Notes: generated from the sequence alone by a model not told the origin. A DNA stretch of 64,000 nt from CADCVQ01 sp963729125 (GCA_963729125.1 CAVSML010000003.1:434001-498000), one strand, 5' to 3'; positions 17,557 through 26,258 are shown, counted from the stretch's first letter. Translations and numbers: made by a program.

Positions 17557-18221
17557 GGCTCGCGCAGGACGTAGCCGATGCCGCGCACGGTGTGCAGCAG
17601 CCGCCGCTCGCCGCCGGCCTCGGTCTTGCGGCGCAGGTAGCCGATGTAGACGCCGAGCGCGTTGGACGTCGCGCCGAAGTCATAGCCCCACACGCGCTCG
17701 AACAGCGTCGAGCGCGTCAGCACCTGGCGCGGGTGCTCGAGGAACAGCTCAAGCAGCGAGAACTCCGTGCGCGACAGCTCGACGTAGCGCCCGCCGCGAT
17801 GGACCTCGTGCGCGGAGGTGTCCATGACGAGGTCGCCGAAGGCCAGCGTCGGCCCGCCCGGCTCGACGCGGCGCAGCAGCGCCCGCAGGCGCGCGTTGAG
17901 CTCGCGCAGCGCGAACGGCTTGACGAGGTAGTCGTCGGCGCCGGCGTCGAGGCCGTCGACGCGGTCGTCGATCGCGTCGCGCGCGGTCAGCATCAGCACC
18001 GGCGTGCGGTCGCCCGCCGCGCGCAGGCGCCGGCAGACCTCGAGGCCGTCGATGCGCGGCATCGAGACGTCGAGCACGATCGCGTCGACGACGTTCTCGG
18101 CGAGCGTGTCGAGCGCCTGCTGGCCGTCCTCGGCGAGCTGCACGTCGTAGCGCTCGAGCGCCAGCGCGCGCTCGAGCGCCGATCTCACGCTCGGCTCGTC
18201 GTCGACCACCAGGACCTTCAT
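17553..18221 (-). CDS. OmpR-family response regulator (MprA-like)
   Basis: A 222-residue receiver plus winged-helix activator. The receiver starts MKVLVVDDEPSVRSALERAL, has the phosphoacceptor aspartate in DAIVLDVSMPRIDG (about residue 51) and lysine in YLVKPFALRELNARL. The DNA-binding half contains ELSRTEFSLLELFLEHP, VWGYDF and YLRRKTEAGG. A longer frame back to 18299 exists, but the MKV at 18221 fits the family and is preferred. The upstream gap (18222-18341) shows no obvious MprA direct repeats that I could identify. Confidence 0.92.
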   Translation of the reverse strand: MKVLVVDDEPSVRSALERALALERYDVQLAEDGQQALDTLAENVVDAIVLDVSMPRIDGLEVCRRLRAAGDRTPVLMLTARDAIDDRVDGLDAGADDYLVKPFALRELNARLRALLRRVEPGGPTLAFGDLVMDTSAHEVHRGGRYVELSRTEFSLLELFLEHPRQVLTRSTLFERVWGYDFGATSNALGVYIGYLRRKTEAGGERRLLHTVRGIGYVLREP

Positions 18222-18341
18222 CGGTTCGCACAGCTCAGCACAGCTGGATAAGAGCCTACGAAGTGCGCGCCACAGGATCGATGCCCGGGGCGCCGCCATA
18301 CGCTCCCCTTGGGACCCCCACCGGCTGGACTCCCGCCGGCG

Positions 18342-18699
18342 TCAGGGAAGTGGCTGGTCGAACACGCTCCCGCGGGTGAGGCTGAACAGGCGCAGGATTC
18401 CGTCCTGGTACAGCGGGTGGTAGGGCGGCCCGTCGGCGATCTGGCGCTCGGGCATCGCGGCCTGCGCCGCGACGATCTCGCCGTGGTCGCGGGTGGGGCA
18501 TCGCCGGACCACGAGGGTGCCCGAGTGGCCCATGGTGGCACCGAAGCACGCCGCGATGATCGGGCCCGTGATCGTCGCTTCGGTTCGCAGGTCGACGACG
18601 CGCACGTCGTTGGGCGGCAGACGACGGCGAGCGGGCCACGCAGGCGCACGACCGGTCCATCGAGGTGCCCGACCTCGCCGGTCCCTCGATGATCCGCAT
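18342..18699 (-). pseudogene. small protein (about 119 aa) broken by two frame changes
   Basis: Three consecutive frames join into one plausible product: MRIIEGPA, then EVGHLDGPVVRLRGPLAVV, then LPPNDVRVVDLRTEATITG and on to FSLTRGSVFDQPLP. Each junction fits one missing base, and 358 bp plus two bases gives exactly 120 codons. The segment VRVVDLR followed by GPIIAACFGATMGHSGTLVVRR has a beta-helix-beta rhythm loosely like STAS domains, but I do not claim membership. It lies downstream of the MprAB-like pair on the same strand. Confidence 0.4.
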
Positions 18700-18857
18700 C
18701 CGATCATCGTCGGCACGGTGCGGCGCGGCCTCGAGGGCGAACCAGAAGCCCATTCGGGTCGCCCGATCCGGGGAGCGTTGGGCCGATTGCGTCGGGCATG
18801 CCGTCGCTTTCGGCCCAACCCCTCCATGGGCGCAGGCGCGAGGCGACCACCTCGCGC

Positions 18858-18997
18858 TCAGCGGTCGAGCACGTAGGCGTGTGCGTCTTCGATCACGCCG
18901 GCGACCTCCGGGGGCGGCTGCGTCAGGGGCGCTGTCGCGGCGGCGCAGCCAGCACGATCGCGTCGCCGATCGGCCGCTCGCCGGTCGCGTCCGACAT
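18858..18997 (-). pseudogene. small 46-aa protein with one frame change
   Basis: ATG at 18997, preceded by CCAAGG, opens MSDATGERPIGDAIVLAAPP. Adding one C in the run near 18920 continues it as LTQPPPEVAGVIEDAHAYVL to a TGA at 18858, giving exactly 47 codons. Composition is coding-like. Function is unknown. Apart from this and the previous entry I see nothing in 18222-19067. Confidence 0.3.
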
Positions 18998-19067
18998 TCC
19001 TTGGCCAGCCACCGCAGCGACGCGACCCGCATAACGGGTTGTTCTCCCTCGGCGCTGCTCGTGCCGT

Positions 19068-19820
19068 TCAGCCGCCGCGCCGCGCCGCGTAGGCCATGCT
19101 CGGCGCGGCGTCCGAGCCCGTGCGGTTGTCGGCCAGCGCGACGGCGACGGGCGCGCCGGCGGCGGCGAGGATCGCGCGGACCTCCGCCTCGGGCAGGCCG
19201 ACGAGGCGCATGCTGTAGGGCATCAGCCGCTTCAAGGCCCAGCGCGGGGCGACGGGCGAGGCGCGCAGCGCGCGGTTGAGCAGGCGCAGCGGGTGCAGGC
19301 GGATCTGCCAGCCGACGCTCGTCGGCAGCTGAAAGACGATCACGCCGCCGGGCGCCGTGACGCGCACGAACTCGCGGATGTACTCGCGGATCGCCGCGCG
19401 CGAGGACACGTGCTGCAGCGTGATCAGGCTCAGCACGAAGTCGAAGGACCCGGGCCGCAGCGACGCCAGCCCCGAGCGCTCGTTGAGCTCGAAGCTCACG
19501 TTCTCGCAGCCCGAGTTCAGGCGGCGCGCGTCGGCGATCATCGCGTGCGACTGATCGACGCCGACGACCTCGCCGAAGCGCGTGCCGAGCGCGCGCGTCA
19601 GCCGCCCGACGCCGCAGCCGAAGTCCAGCGCGCGTCCCGTGCGCGGCGTCAGCTCGTGCGCCTCCAGACCCGCCATGACGCTCGCGATCTCGGTCTCGCC
19701 GGTGGCGAAGAACTCGTCCGGCGTCCACGATCCGAGGCGGTCGGGATCGGAGTGCACGGCCCACATGCCGTCGCGCTCGGCGAGGTCGTTCCACTCCCGC
19801 CGGTCGGCCTTCAGCGACAT
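19068..19820 (-). CDS. class I SAM-dependent methyltransferase
   Basis: A 250-residue methyltransferase (type 11/12 fold). Motif I is ALDFGCGVGRLTRAL, followed by VVGVDQSHAMIADA and the motif FDFVLSLITLQHVSSRAAI, then ESV-type APGGVIVFQLPTSVGW. The substrate is not evident. The WecG-like gene ends eight bases upstream on the same strand, so the two form an operon and a glycan or glycolipid substrate is likely. Confidence 0.85.
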   Translation of the reverse strand: MSLKADRREWNDLAERDGMWAVHSDPDRLGSWTPDEFFATGETEIASVMAGLEAHELTPRTGRALDFGCGVGRLTRALGTRFGEVVGVDQSHAMIADARRLNSGCENVSFELNERSGLASLRPGSFDFVLSLITLQHVSSRAAIREYIREFVRVTAPGGVIVFQLPTSVGWQIRLHPLRLLNRALRASPVAPRWALKRLMPYSMRLVGLPEAEVRAILAAAGAPVAVALADNRTGSDAAPSMAYAARRGG

Positions 19821-19827
19821 GGTGGAC

Positions 19828-20613
19828 TCAGCGCAGCCGGCGCTGGCGGGCCTGCGCGGCGACGCGGCTGAGAAACACCGGGTTGCCGACGAGGTAGCGC
19901 CGCCACATCCGCCCCGGCTCGATCGCCAGGCGAAAGATCCACTCCAGGCCGTTGTCCGCCAGCGAGGCGGGCGCGCGCGGCACGCGCCCGGAGACGAAGT
20001 CGAACAGCGCTCCGACGGTCCACAGCACCGAGCAGTCGAGGCGGTCGACCGTGCGCTGCGTCCAGATCTCCTGCTTGGGCGTTCCCATCCCGACGAGCAG
20101 GATGTCCGGCTTGCAGCGGTTGACGTCCTCGATCACGCGCTCGTCGTGGCCCGAGCCGATCTCGAAGTAGCCGTGGTGCGCGCCGACGACGCGCAGCCCG
20201 GGATGCGAGCGGCGCAGGCGCAGGCTGGCCTGGCGGGCGACGCCGGGCTCGCAGCCGAGCAGGTAGACGGAGGTGTCGCGCGCCTCGCACAGCGCTGCCA
20301 TGTCCCAGATCCAGTCGGCGCCGGTCATCCGGTGGGGGATCTCGGTGCTCAGCGCCTTGGCGGCGAGGCGCACGCCGTAGCCGTCGCAGTAGACGAGGTC
20401 GGCTGCCTCGAGCGCGCTGCGCAGTGCGGGATCCTCGCGCGACTGGTTGAGCACGTGGGCGTTGACGTACATCACGCGCTTGGTCGGGCCGCCCGCGCCG
20501 ACCCAGCCGATGATCCGCTCGAGCAGCTCGTGCGGCTGGCCGAGCTCGATCGGCAGCTCGAAGATCCGCGACTGGCGCGGCTGCGACGCGATGTCGTCCT
20601 GAAGCTCGGGCAC
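19828..20613 (-). CDS. WecG/TagA/CpsF-family glycosyltransferase (GT26)
   Basis: A 261-residue transferase that adds the second sugar (N-acetylmannosamine or its uronic acid in known members) to an undecaprenyl-diphosphate-linked sugar. Family landmarks are VMYVNAHVLNQSREDPALR, LVYCDGYGVRLAAKAL, RMTGADWIWDMAALCE, VYLLGCEPGVA and the strongly conserved VGMGTPKQEIW. The short basic C-terminus fits a peripheral membrane protein. Divergent from the glycosyltransferase at 20676. Confidence 0.92.
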   Translation of the reverse strand: MPELQDDIASQPRQSRIFELPIELGQPHELLERIIGWVGAGGPTKRVMYVNAHVLNQSREDPALRSALEAADLVYCDGYGVRLAAKALSTEIPHRMTGADWIWDMAALCEARDTSVYLLGCEPGVARQASLRLRRSHPGLRVVGAHHGYFEIGSGHDERVIEDVNRCKPDILLVGMGTPKQEIWTQRTVDRLDCSVLWTVGALFDFVSGRVPRAPASLADNGLEWIFRLAIEPGRMWRRYLVGNPVFLSRVAAQARQRRLR

Positions 20614-20675
20614 CGGCCGGGGATGCTAACGCGGCGCCCCGGCGGCCGGCACCGCAGCCTGGCATCGTTGTCGGC

Positions 20676-21685
20676 GTGCCGACGATCGCCATCGACGCTC
20701 GCGATGCGTTCGCGGCGCAGCTGCGCGGCTGGGGCCGGTACGCGAAGGAGCTGATCGCGGCGCTGCCCGAGCGTCCCGGCTTGGACTACCGCTTCATCTC
20801 GCGCGGCGGGCCCGGGCCCGAGCTGCGTCTTCGAGCAGGCCGGCCTGCCGGTGCGCCTGCGGCGGATGAAGGCCGACCTGATTCACACGCCGAACTGCTT
20901 TCTGCCGCTCGCGCGTCCGTGCATGGGCGTCGTGACGATCCACGACCTCGCCTTCGAGGACTTCCCCGACGACTTCTCCGCGCGCACCGGCTGGAAGTAC
21001 CGCACGTTCACGCCGCTCGCCGCGCGCTCGGCGCAGCGCGTGATCTGCGTCTCGGGCTATACCGCCGCCGACGTCGTGCGCCGCTACGACATCGACGAGG
21101 CGCGCGTGCGGATCGTTCCCAACGCGCCCTCGCTGCCGGTCGCAGACAAGCCGCTGCCCGACGGGCCCTACCTGCTGGCGGTCGGCGACCTGCGCCCGAA
21201 GAAGAATTTGCTGCGTCTCGTCAACGCGTTCGCGCGCCTGCGCGCCGAGGGCCTCGAGCACCGGCTCGTGCTGGCGGGCGTCGACGGCGGCGCGGGCGAG
21301 CGCGTGCGCGAGGCGGCGCGCGGCGAGCCCGTCGAGCTGACCGGCTGGCTCGACGACGCGAGCCTGGACGCGCTGATGCGCGGCGCCGACGCGCTCGTGC
21401 ACCCGTCGCTGTACGAGGGCTTCGGCCTCGTGCTCGTCGAGGCGATGGCGCGGGGCGTCCCCGTGCGCGGCCGCGCGCGCGACGGCGCTGCCCGAGACCG
21501 GCGGCGACGCGTGCGAGTACTTCGACCCGCTCGACGTCGCCGACATGGCTGCCGCGATCGGCCGGGTCGTCGGCGACCGCGCGCATCGAGCCGAGCTCGT
21601 GCGCCGCGGACAGGCTCGCGCGGGCTCGCTGTCGTGGGCCGCCAGCGCCGCGCTGACGGTCGCCGTGTACGAAGAGCTGCTGTGA
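20676..21685 (+). pseudogene. glycosyltransferase family 4, broken by two frameshifts
   Basis: A GT-B enzyme read in three frames. It starts MPTIAIDARDAFAAQLRGWG. After an extra base near 20826 it continues FEQAGLPVRLRRMKADLIHT, with ICVSGYTAADVVRRYD, LAVGDLRPKKNLLRLVNAF and HPSLYEGFGLVLVEAMARGVP. After another extra base near 21468 it ends ARATALPETGGDACEYFDPL to EELL. The repaired length (about 335 residues) and all GT4 motifs are normal. Its stop overlaps the next gene's GTG (GTGA, 21682-21685), so the operon structure is intact. Sequencing insertions are a likely cause. Confidence 0.85.
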
Positions 21686-22638
21686 GCGCCGCGCGCACGA
21701 CGGTGCTCGTGCTGAGCGTCAACGAGGCGCCGCTGCTCGAGCACTGCCTGCCGGCGGCGGTCGCGCAGCCGGGCGCCGACGTGCTCGTGATCGACAACGC
21801 CTGCTCGGACGCGACGCGGACGGTCGCCGAGGCGGCCGGCGCGCGCGTGCTGGGGCTGCGCGAGCGCCTGTCCTACGCCGCGGCGATCAACGCCGGCATC
21901 GTCGCGACCGAGGGCGACGCCGTGCTGCTGCTGAACGCCGACTGCGTCCTCGACGAGGGCTTCCTGGAGGCGGCCCGGCCGCGCCTGGACCAGCGCGGCG
22001 TCGGCTCGGTAGCGCCGCGGCTCGTGCGCGCGACGGGCATGCAGCCGACCGACCGCCTCGACGTGCTCGACGCCGCCGGCATGGTCGTCGACCGCCGGCG
22101 CAAGAACACGCTCGTCGGCCACGGTGAGCCGCTGTCGCGCTATGCGCGTGCGGCCGAGGTCTTCGGCGGCGACGGCGCCTGCGTGCTCTATCGCCGCCAG
22201 GTGCTCGAGGCCTGCGCGGTCGGCGGCGAGGTGCTCGACGAGGACCTCGAGCTGTGGGCTTCGGACGTCGACCTGGCGTGGCGCGCGCGCCTGCTGGGCT
22301 GGCGCTGCATGTACGAGCCGCGCGCGCTGGCGTGGCACATGCGCTTCTACTCGCCGACGACGCGCTCGGGGCTGCCCGAGGCGCACCGGCGGCTGCAGTT
22401 TCGAAACCGCCTGCTGATGATGGCCAAGAACGACAGCTGGTCTGACATCCGCGGCGACCTGCACCGGATCGCGTTCTACGAGCTGCTGGCGATCGGCCAC
22501 GTGCTGCTGCGCGAGCGCCATCTGCTGCGCGCCTACGCCGACGCGCTGCGCGCGCTGCCCGCGGCGCGGCGGCGGCGGCGCGTCGTGCAGGCCCAGCGTG
22601 CGGAGCGCCCGCCGTTCGGCTTGCGCGCGCCGCGCTAG
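21682..22638 (+). CDS. glycosyltransferase family 2
   Basis: A 318-residue GT-A enzyme. It opens VLVLSVNEAPLLEHCLPA, with VLVIDNACSDATRTVAEAAG for the nucleotide and LLNADCVLDEGF as the DXD-like metal site. The later DVDLAWRARLLGWRCMYEPR matches the acceptor region of rhamnosyltransferase-like GT2 proteins. The hydrophobic C-terminal region is weak. The GTG start overlaps the previous stop. It likely extends the same glycan as the GT4 gene before it. Confidence 0.88.
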   Translation: MSAARTTVLVLSVNEAPLLEHCLPAAVAQPGADVLVIDNACSDATRTVAEAAGARVLGLRERLSYAAAINAGIVATEGDAVLLLNADCVLDEGFLEAARPRLDQRGVGSVAPRLVRATGMQPTDRLDVLDAAGMVVDRRRKNTLVGHGEPLSRYARAAEVFGGDGACVLYRRQVLEACAVGGEVLDEDLELWASDVDLAWRARLLGWRCMYEPRALAWHMRFYSPTTRSGLPEAHRRLQFRNRLLMMAKNDSWSDIRGDLHRIAFYELLAIGHVLLRERHLLRAYADALRALPAARRRRRVVQAQRAERPPFGLRAPR

Positions 22639-23012
22639 TGGTGCTCGGGGCTCACGCCGTTGGTGCGCGGCTCGAGCACGAACATCTCGGCGCCCATGTC
22701 GGGCTCGATGTGGTTGGCCGACATGAACGCGATCACCTTGCGATCGCTCAGCAGCTCGACGGCGGCGATCAGGTCGGCGCTCATCGTGGTCTGAAAGCGG
22801 CTGCGCGTCTCGAGCACGAAGTCGCCCTGGCCCGAGGCCAGCAGCGTGCGCTCGGCCTTGGTCAGCGTGTCCTGCATGAGGACGACGATCATGTTCTCTC
22901 GGATCGAGGTCTGCGCCTTCGTCGGCCCGCGCCCGGTGTAGTCGGCGGTGATCCGCACGACGGCATTCGATATCGCGGCAGAAAGGCTGCCGCCTGTCGG
23001 TCGATCTTCCAT
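22635..23012 (-). CDS. DUF2294 family protein
   Basis: A 125-residue cytosolic protein of the DUF2294 family, recognised by ITADYTGRGPTKAQTSIREN, VLMQDTLTKAERTLL, the SRFQTTMSADLIAAVELL helix and KVIAFMSANHIEPDMGAEMF. Members occur next to sodium or bicarbonate transport and sensory genes, without a proven activity. ATG at 23012 gives the family's normal length. Its stop overlaps the convergent GT2 stop by four bases. Confidence 0.8.
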   Translation of the reverse strand: MEDRPTGGSLSAAISNAVVRITADYTGRGPTKAQTSIRENMIVVLMQDTLTKAERTLLASGQGDFVLETRSRFQTTMSADLIAAVELLSDRKVIAFMSANHIEPDMGAEMFVLEPRTNGVSPEHH

Positions 23013-23139
23013 GGTGCTGGCCACTGCCAGCCTCCGATCGCGCTCCTCTTGAGCAGAAATCTGCACGGGAGGCAGAGGAGCGCCTGAGAACCCCGCGACA
23101 CCTTCAGCGTAGCGCGATTGTCGAACCGACTCAGTTGCG

Positions 23140-23622
23140 TCAAGGTCTGGCCCGCGCTCGCGCGGCGGCGAACAGCTCCGCCACGGCGGGCTCGAGGAAG
23201 TAGTCGGTGCCGCCGTCGTCGCGGCCGGCCGTCGCGATCGGCAGCTCGCGGCCGAGCTTGCGGCTGTAGCGTCCCGGCCAGGCGAGGATGCCCGCGACGC
23301 CGTGTGCGCCCTTCTCGAGGCGCAGGCGCGCGGCGATGTCGTTGCCCGAGAAGCGCTCGCCTGGCGCGTCGATGAGGAGATCGAACAGCTCGCGCGCCGG
23401 CGGGGCGAGCTTGCCGTACAGCCACGCGGCCTGGTCGGCGTCCTGCGCCGACCAGGATGCTGCATCGTGGCGCATTCGCGGTCCGGGACCGCGCCCGCGC
23501 CCCCAGGGGCCGCCGCGCGGCGGCGGGCCGCCCGTCTCGGCCGCGAGGAAGCTGGCGAACCAGACGTAGAACTCGGGGACGCGCTCCTCGGGGACGGCGA
23601 CGGTGACCTGCTTGTCGGCCAT
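23140..23622 (-). CDS. hypothetical protein (160 aa), possibly DUF6416-like
   Basis: The N-terminus KQVTVAVPEERVPEFYVWFA is followed by a Gly/Pro/Arg-rich linker (about 30-50). The C-terminal winged-helix-like part reads WLYGKLAPPARELFDLLID, GERFSGNDIAARL, GVAGILAWPGRYSRKLG and YFLEPAVAELF. That half resembles the actinobacterial DUF6416 proteins as I remember them; I am not certain. Its ATG overlaps the stop of the 72-residue gene upstream, whose N-terminus is a clear paralogue. No signal or membrane segment. Confidence 0.75.
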   Translation of the reverse strand: MADKQVTVAVPEERVPEFYVWFASFLAAETGGPPPRGGPWGRGRGPGPRMRHDAASWSAQDADQAAWLYGKLAPPARELFDLLIDAPGERFSGNDIAARLRLEKGAHGVAGILAWPGRYSRKLGRELPIATAGRDDGGTDYFLEPAVAELFAAARARARP

Positions 23623-23840
23623 CAGGCGCTCGCGACCTCGGGTCCGGCCTGCTCGCCCTGGGACTGCTCGGCTCCGCGACGCGGCCCGCAGCGGTGGTGG
23701 CCGCGCGGGTGTGGCCCGCCGCGCCGGCGTCCGAGCGAGCCGGCGAGGAAGTGGCCGTAGAACGCGTAGAACTCGGCCACGCGGTCCTCGGGCACGTCGA
23801 TGGTGATCTGCTTGTCCTTCGTGGTGGGCTCGACGGTCAT
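23622..23840 (-). CDS. small hypothetical protein, paralogue of the downstream gene's N-terminus
   Basis: A 72-residue protein. Its KQITIDVPEDRVAEFYAFYG matches the KQVTVAVPEERVPEFYVWFA of the next gene, after which both have a Gly/His/Arg-rich tail; here the protein ends there. A GGAAAGGAG ribosome site precedes ATG at 23840. The TGA/ATG overlap (23620-23624) couples the two. It looks like a duplicated dimerisation or interaction module, and function is unknown. Confidence 0.7.
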   Translation of the reverse strand: MTVEPTTKDKQITIDVPEDRVAEFYAFYGHFLAGSLGRRRGGPHPRGHHRCGPRRGAEQSQGEQAGPEVASA

Positions 23841-23891
23841 GTCGAAGCTCCTTTCCTTGCTTGCGCGAGGAAGCCTACACGAAGTAAATAC

Positions 23892-24611
23892 TTAAGTAAA
23901 GAGGAGACCGCAGAACGCCGCGGCCACGACCAGCCCGAGCCCGGTGACGAGCGCGGCGGCGCCCACCCGCAGCGGCCCGATCGGCGTCGGAGCGGGCGAT
24001 GCGTCGCGCCACCGCCAGCGCGGATGGTGCTCGGCCGCCCAGTCGGCGGGCACGGTTCCGCGCAGGATCCCCTCCAGCGACGGCTGCTTGCCGGGGCTGA
24101 CCGCGATCCAGATGTGGCCGGCCACCAGCACGCCGGCGAGCACCATCGAGGCGTCGTGCAGCGCGATCGTGCCCGGCAGGCGCAGGTCGGTGTTGCGCTC
24201 GCCGAGCCACAGCAGCGTCCCGGAGACCGTGAACAGCAGCGCCAGCGCGGCCTGGACGAGCGCGTGTGCCTTCTGGCCGGCGTTGAAGCGCCCGGCGGGA
24301 GCCGGGCGGCGTCGCAGCCAGCGCAGGTCGTCGCCGTCGAAGCGCTCGATCTCGCGGCGCGTGCGCCGCAGCGCCGCGCGATCGCCGAGGATCGCGACGA
24401 GCGCCAGCGCCGTCAGCCACGCGGCCGCCGCGACGAGATGGATCCCCTTCGTCAGCGGCCGGTTGGAGAAGACCTGCGCGATCACGGGCACGTACAGCAC
24501 GATCCCCGTCAGGAACATCACGACGAACGCGAGCGCGTGGATCGTGTGCAGGTTGCGCTCCGTGGCGCCGAAGCGCGCGACGCGCACGCCGCGCAGGGCC
24601 TCACTGGCCAT
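23892..24611 (-). CDS. membrane cytochrome b subunit (formate dehydrogenase gamma / YedZ-like role)
   Basis: About 239 residues with four to five hydrophobic segments and histidines placed for two b haems: ERNLHTIHALAFVVMF, GIHLVAAAAWLTAL, GQKAHALVQAALALLF and VLAGVLVAGHIWIAV. It resembles the cytochrome b561/formate dehydrogenase gamma family that passes electrons between quinone and a periplasmic enzyme. It overlaps the molybdopterin oxidoreductase by 11 bp, so the two form one enzyme unit. ATG at 24611 is chosen to limit the overlap; ATG at 24641 is possible. Confidence 0.85.
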   Translation of the reverse strand: MASEALRGVRVARFGATERNLHTIHALAFVVMFLTGIVLYVPVIAQVFSNRPLTKGIHLVAAAAWLTALALVAILGDRAALRRTRREIERFDGDDLRWLRRRPAPAGRFNAGQKAHALVQAALALLFTVSGTLLWLGERNTDLRLPGTIALHDASMVLAGVLVAGHIWIAVSPGKQPSLEGILRGTVPADWAAEHHPRWRWRDASPAPTPIGPLRVGAAALVTGLGLVVAAAFCGLLFT

Positions 24612-25317
24612 TGGAGTCGCCGATCCAGGCGTCGCGGTCATAGCCGCGCTGCTGCCAGTAGCCGTCGGCGACGCGGTCGGTGACGACGATCCGCCGCACC
24701 CACTTGACGCCCTTGTAGCCGTACATGCGCGGCATGACGACGCGCACCGGCGCGCCGTGCTCGCGCGTCAGCGCCTCGCCGTCCATGCCATGGGCGAGCA
24801 TCGCGTCGGGCGCCATCGCCTGCTCGAGCGACAGGCTGTCGACGTAGGGCTCCTCGGCGGACTCGAAGCGCAGCGCCCGCGCGGCGGCCGCCGGCCTGGC
24901 GGCCGCCAGCAGATCGGCGAAGCGCACGCCGCTCCAGCGCACGTCGTCGACCGACCAGCCCGTCACGCAGACGAAGTCCGAGGTCTGGCGGGCCTGCGGC
25001 AGCGCGAGCAGCTGCGCGTGGCTGAGCGTCTGCGGGCGCTCGACGAGGCCCTCGATGCGCAGCCGCCACGTCGCGGGATCGAAGGTGGGATGCGGCGGGT
25101 TGACCGCGTAGATCCGCCAGCCCTTGCCGAAGGGCACCAGCGCGCGGACCGGCTCGGGCAGCAGCCGCGTGCTCTGGGCGAGCAGGTCGGAGGCCGCGCC
25201 GCCCCACCACAGCGACGACAGGCCAAGGCCCGTCAGGCCGAGAAAGGCGCGCCGGCCGATCGGGCGGCCGGCCTCGTCACCGTCGTCTGTCGAGCGCATG
25301 TGCCCGGATGTTCGCAA
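24601..25317 (-). CDS. exported molybdopterin oxidoreductase (sulfite oxidase/MsrP family)
   Basis: A 238-residue Mo-pterin protein with a twin-arginine-type start (GRRAFLGLTGLGLSSLWWGG). The molybdenum-ligand cysteine is in FVCVTGWSVDDVRWSGV (about residue 117). GAPVRVVMPRMYGYKGVKWV is the second conserved pterin-binding stretch. Length and architecture match single-domain SUOX-fold proteins such as YedY/MsrP, which reduce oxidised methionines or other S/N-oxides. With the cytochrome b it probably forms a quinol-linked reductase at the outer face of the membrane. The direction and substrate are inferred. Confidence 0.88.
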   Translation of the reverse strand: MRTSGHMRSTDDGDEAGRPIGRRAFLGLTGLGLSSLWWGGAASDLLAQSTRLLPEPVRALVPFGKGWRIYAVNPPHPTFDPATWRLRIEGLVERPQTLSHAQLLALPQARQTSDFVCVTGWSVDDVRWSGVRFADLLAAARPAAAARALRFESAEEPYVDSLSLEQAMAPDAMLAHGMDGEALTREHGAPVRVVMPRMYGYKGVKWVRRIVVTDRVADGYWQQRGYDRDAWIGDSNGQ

Positions 25318-25344
25318 GCGCCGCTGAACGGTCCCTTACGACCA

Positions 25345-25378
25345 ACGGCCGGCCACCTCGGGGGCGGTGGCCGGCCGT
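25345..25378 (-). terminator. hairpin terminator of the RTX gene at 25401
   Basis: ACGGCCGGCCACC (25345-25357) and GGTGGCCGGCCGT (25366-25378) form a perfect 13-bp stem with an eight-base loop, 22 bp after the RTX stop and before the oxidoreductase start. Confidence 0.7.
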
Positions 25379-25400
25379 AGCTTTCAGGCGATCGTGTGCG

Positions 25401-26258
25401 TCAGCTGGTGACGTTCGCGATCGCGGGCGCCTCCTGGGCGTCCTCGCTCTTGCTGTCGGATGCCTTCGGCGCGTGGCGCTTGACGCTCTCGCACGAGCCC
25501 TTGGGGTTCTCGGCCGTGGCGTCGGTGATGACGTCCACGTGGTCGAGGTAGGCGACGTCCAGGCCTGCGCCGCAGGTCACGCGGTCGACCTCGCCGTCGC
25601 GCGTGCGGATGGCGTCGTTGCCGTTGCCGGCGTCGATCGTGTCGCCGACCTGGTCGACGGGGCCGGGGGCCACGTCGCCGCGGGCCTGCGCCCACAGCCT
25701 GTCGTCGCCGTCGCCGCCGGAGGTCGTGTCCTGGCCGAGGTTGGCGTAGATCTTGTCGTCGCCCTGGCCACCGGCCTGGGCGTCGTCGCCGGTGCCGCCG
25801 GACATGATGTCGCGGCCGTCCTCGCCGAAGGAGATGTCGTTGCCGGGGCCGCCGATCATGCGGTCGGCGGAGTCGCCGCCCTTCATCGTGTCGTTGCCCG
25901 AGCCGCCGAAGACGCGGTCGAAGGACGTCAGGTCGCCGACGGCGTTGTTGTCGCCGGTCAGCGAGTCGTCGCCCGGACCGCCGGAGAGCAGGTCGTTGCC
26001 GGCCGTGCCGGTCAGCGTGTCGTTGCCGAAACTACCGAAGACGCGGTCGTTGCCCGAGCCGCCCTTCAGCGTGTCGTTGCCGCCGCGGCCGAGGACGCGG
26101 TCGTTGCCGCCCCTGCCGTCGATCAGGTCCGCGGTGCTGGTGCCGCGCAGACGCTCGTTGCCGCCATCGCCGATGATCGTCGCGGCCAGCGCGCTGGCCG
26201 GGGCGAGCAGGGCGATCGATGCGACCGCGCCTGCTATGTGCGTCCTCTTGAAGCTCAT
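25401..26258 (-). CDS. secreted RTX (hemolysin-type calcium-binding) repeat protein
   Basis: A 285-residue exported protein: signal peptide 1-25 (ALAA), then about 15 GGXGXDXUX nonapeptides such as GGNDRVLGRGGNDTLKGG that fold as a calcium-bound beta-roll. After the repeats comes a capping segment, VDRVTCGAGLDVAYLDHVD, with a second cysteine in KGSCESV, then a Lys/Ser-rich tail. There is no lytic domain or type I secretion signal, so it is a surface or matrix protein. AGGAGG precedes the ATG at 26258. A related gene is divergent at 26416. Confidence 0.88.
   Translation of the reverse strand: MSFKRTHIAGAVASIALLAPASALAATIIGDGGNERLRGTSTADLIDGRGGNDRVLGRGGNDTLKGGSGNDRVFGSFGNDTLTGTAGNDLLSGGPGDDSLTGDNNAVGDLTSFDRVFGGSGNDTMKGGDSADRMIGGPGNDISFGEDGRDIMSGGTGDDAQAGGQGDDKIYANLGQDTTSGGDGDDRLWAQARGDVAPGPVDQVGDTIDAGNGNDAIRTRDGEVDRVTCGAGLDVAYLDHVDVITDATAENPKGSCESVKRHAPKASDSKSEDAQEAPAIANVTS

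Noticed and set aside
25401..26258. Dense short repeats resembling a repeat array or CRISPR
   Set aside because: Period is 27 bp and in frame with RTX nonapeptides; there are no constant repeats with unique spacers.
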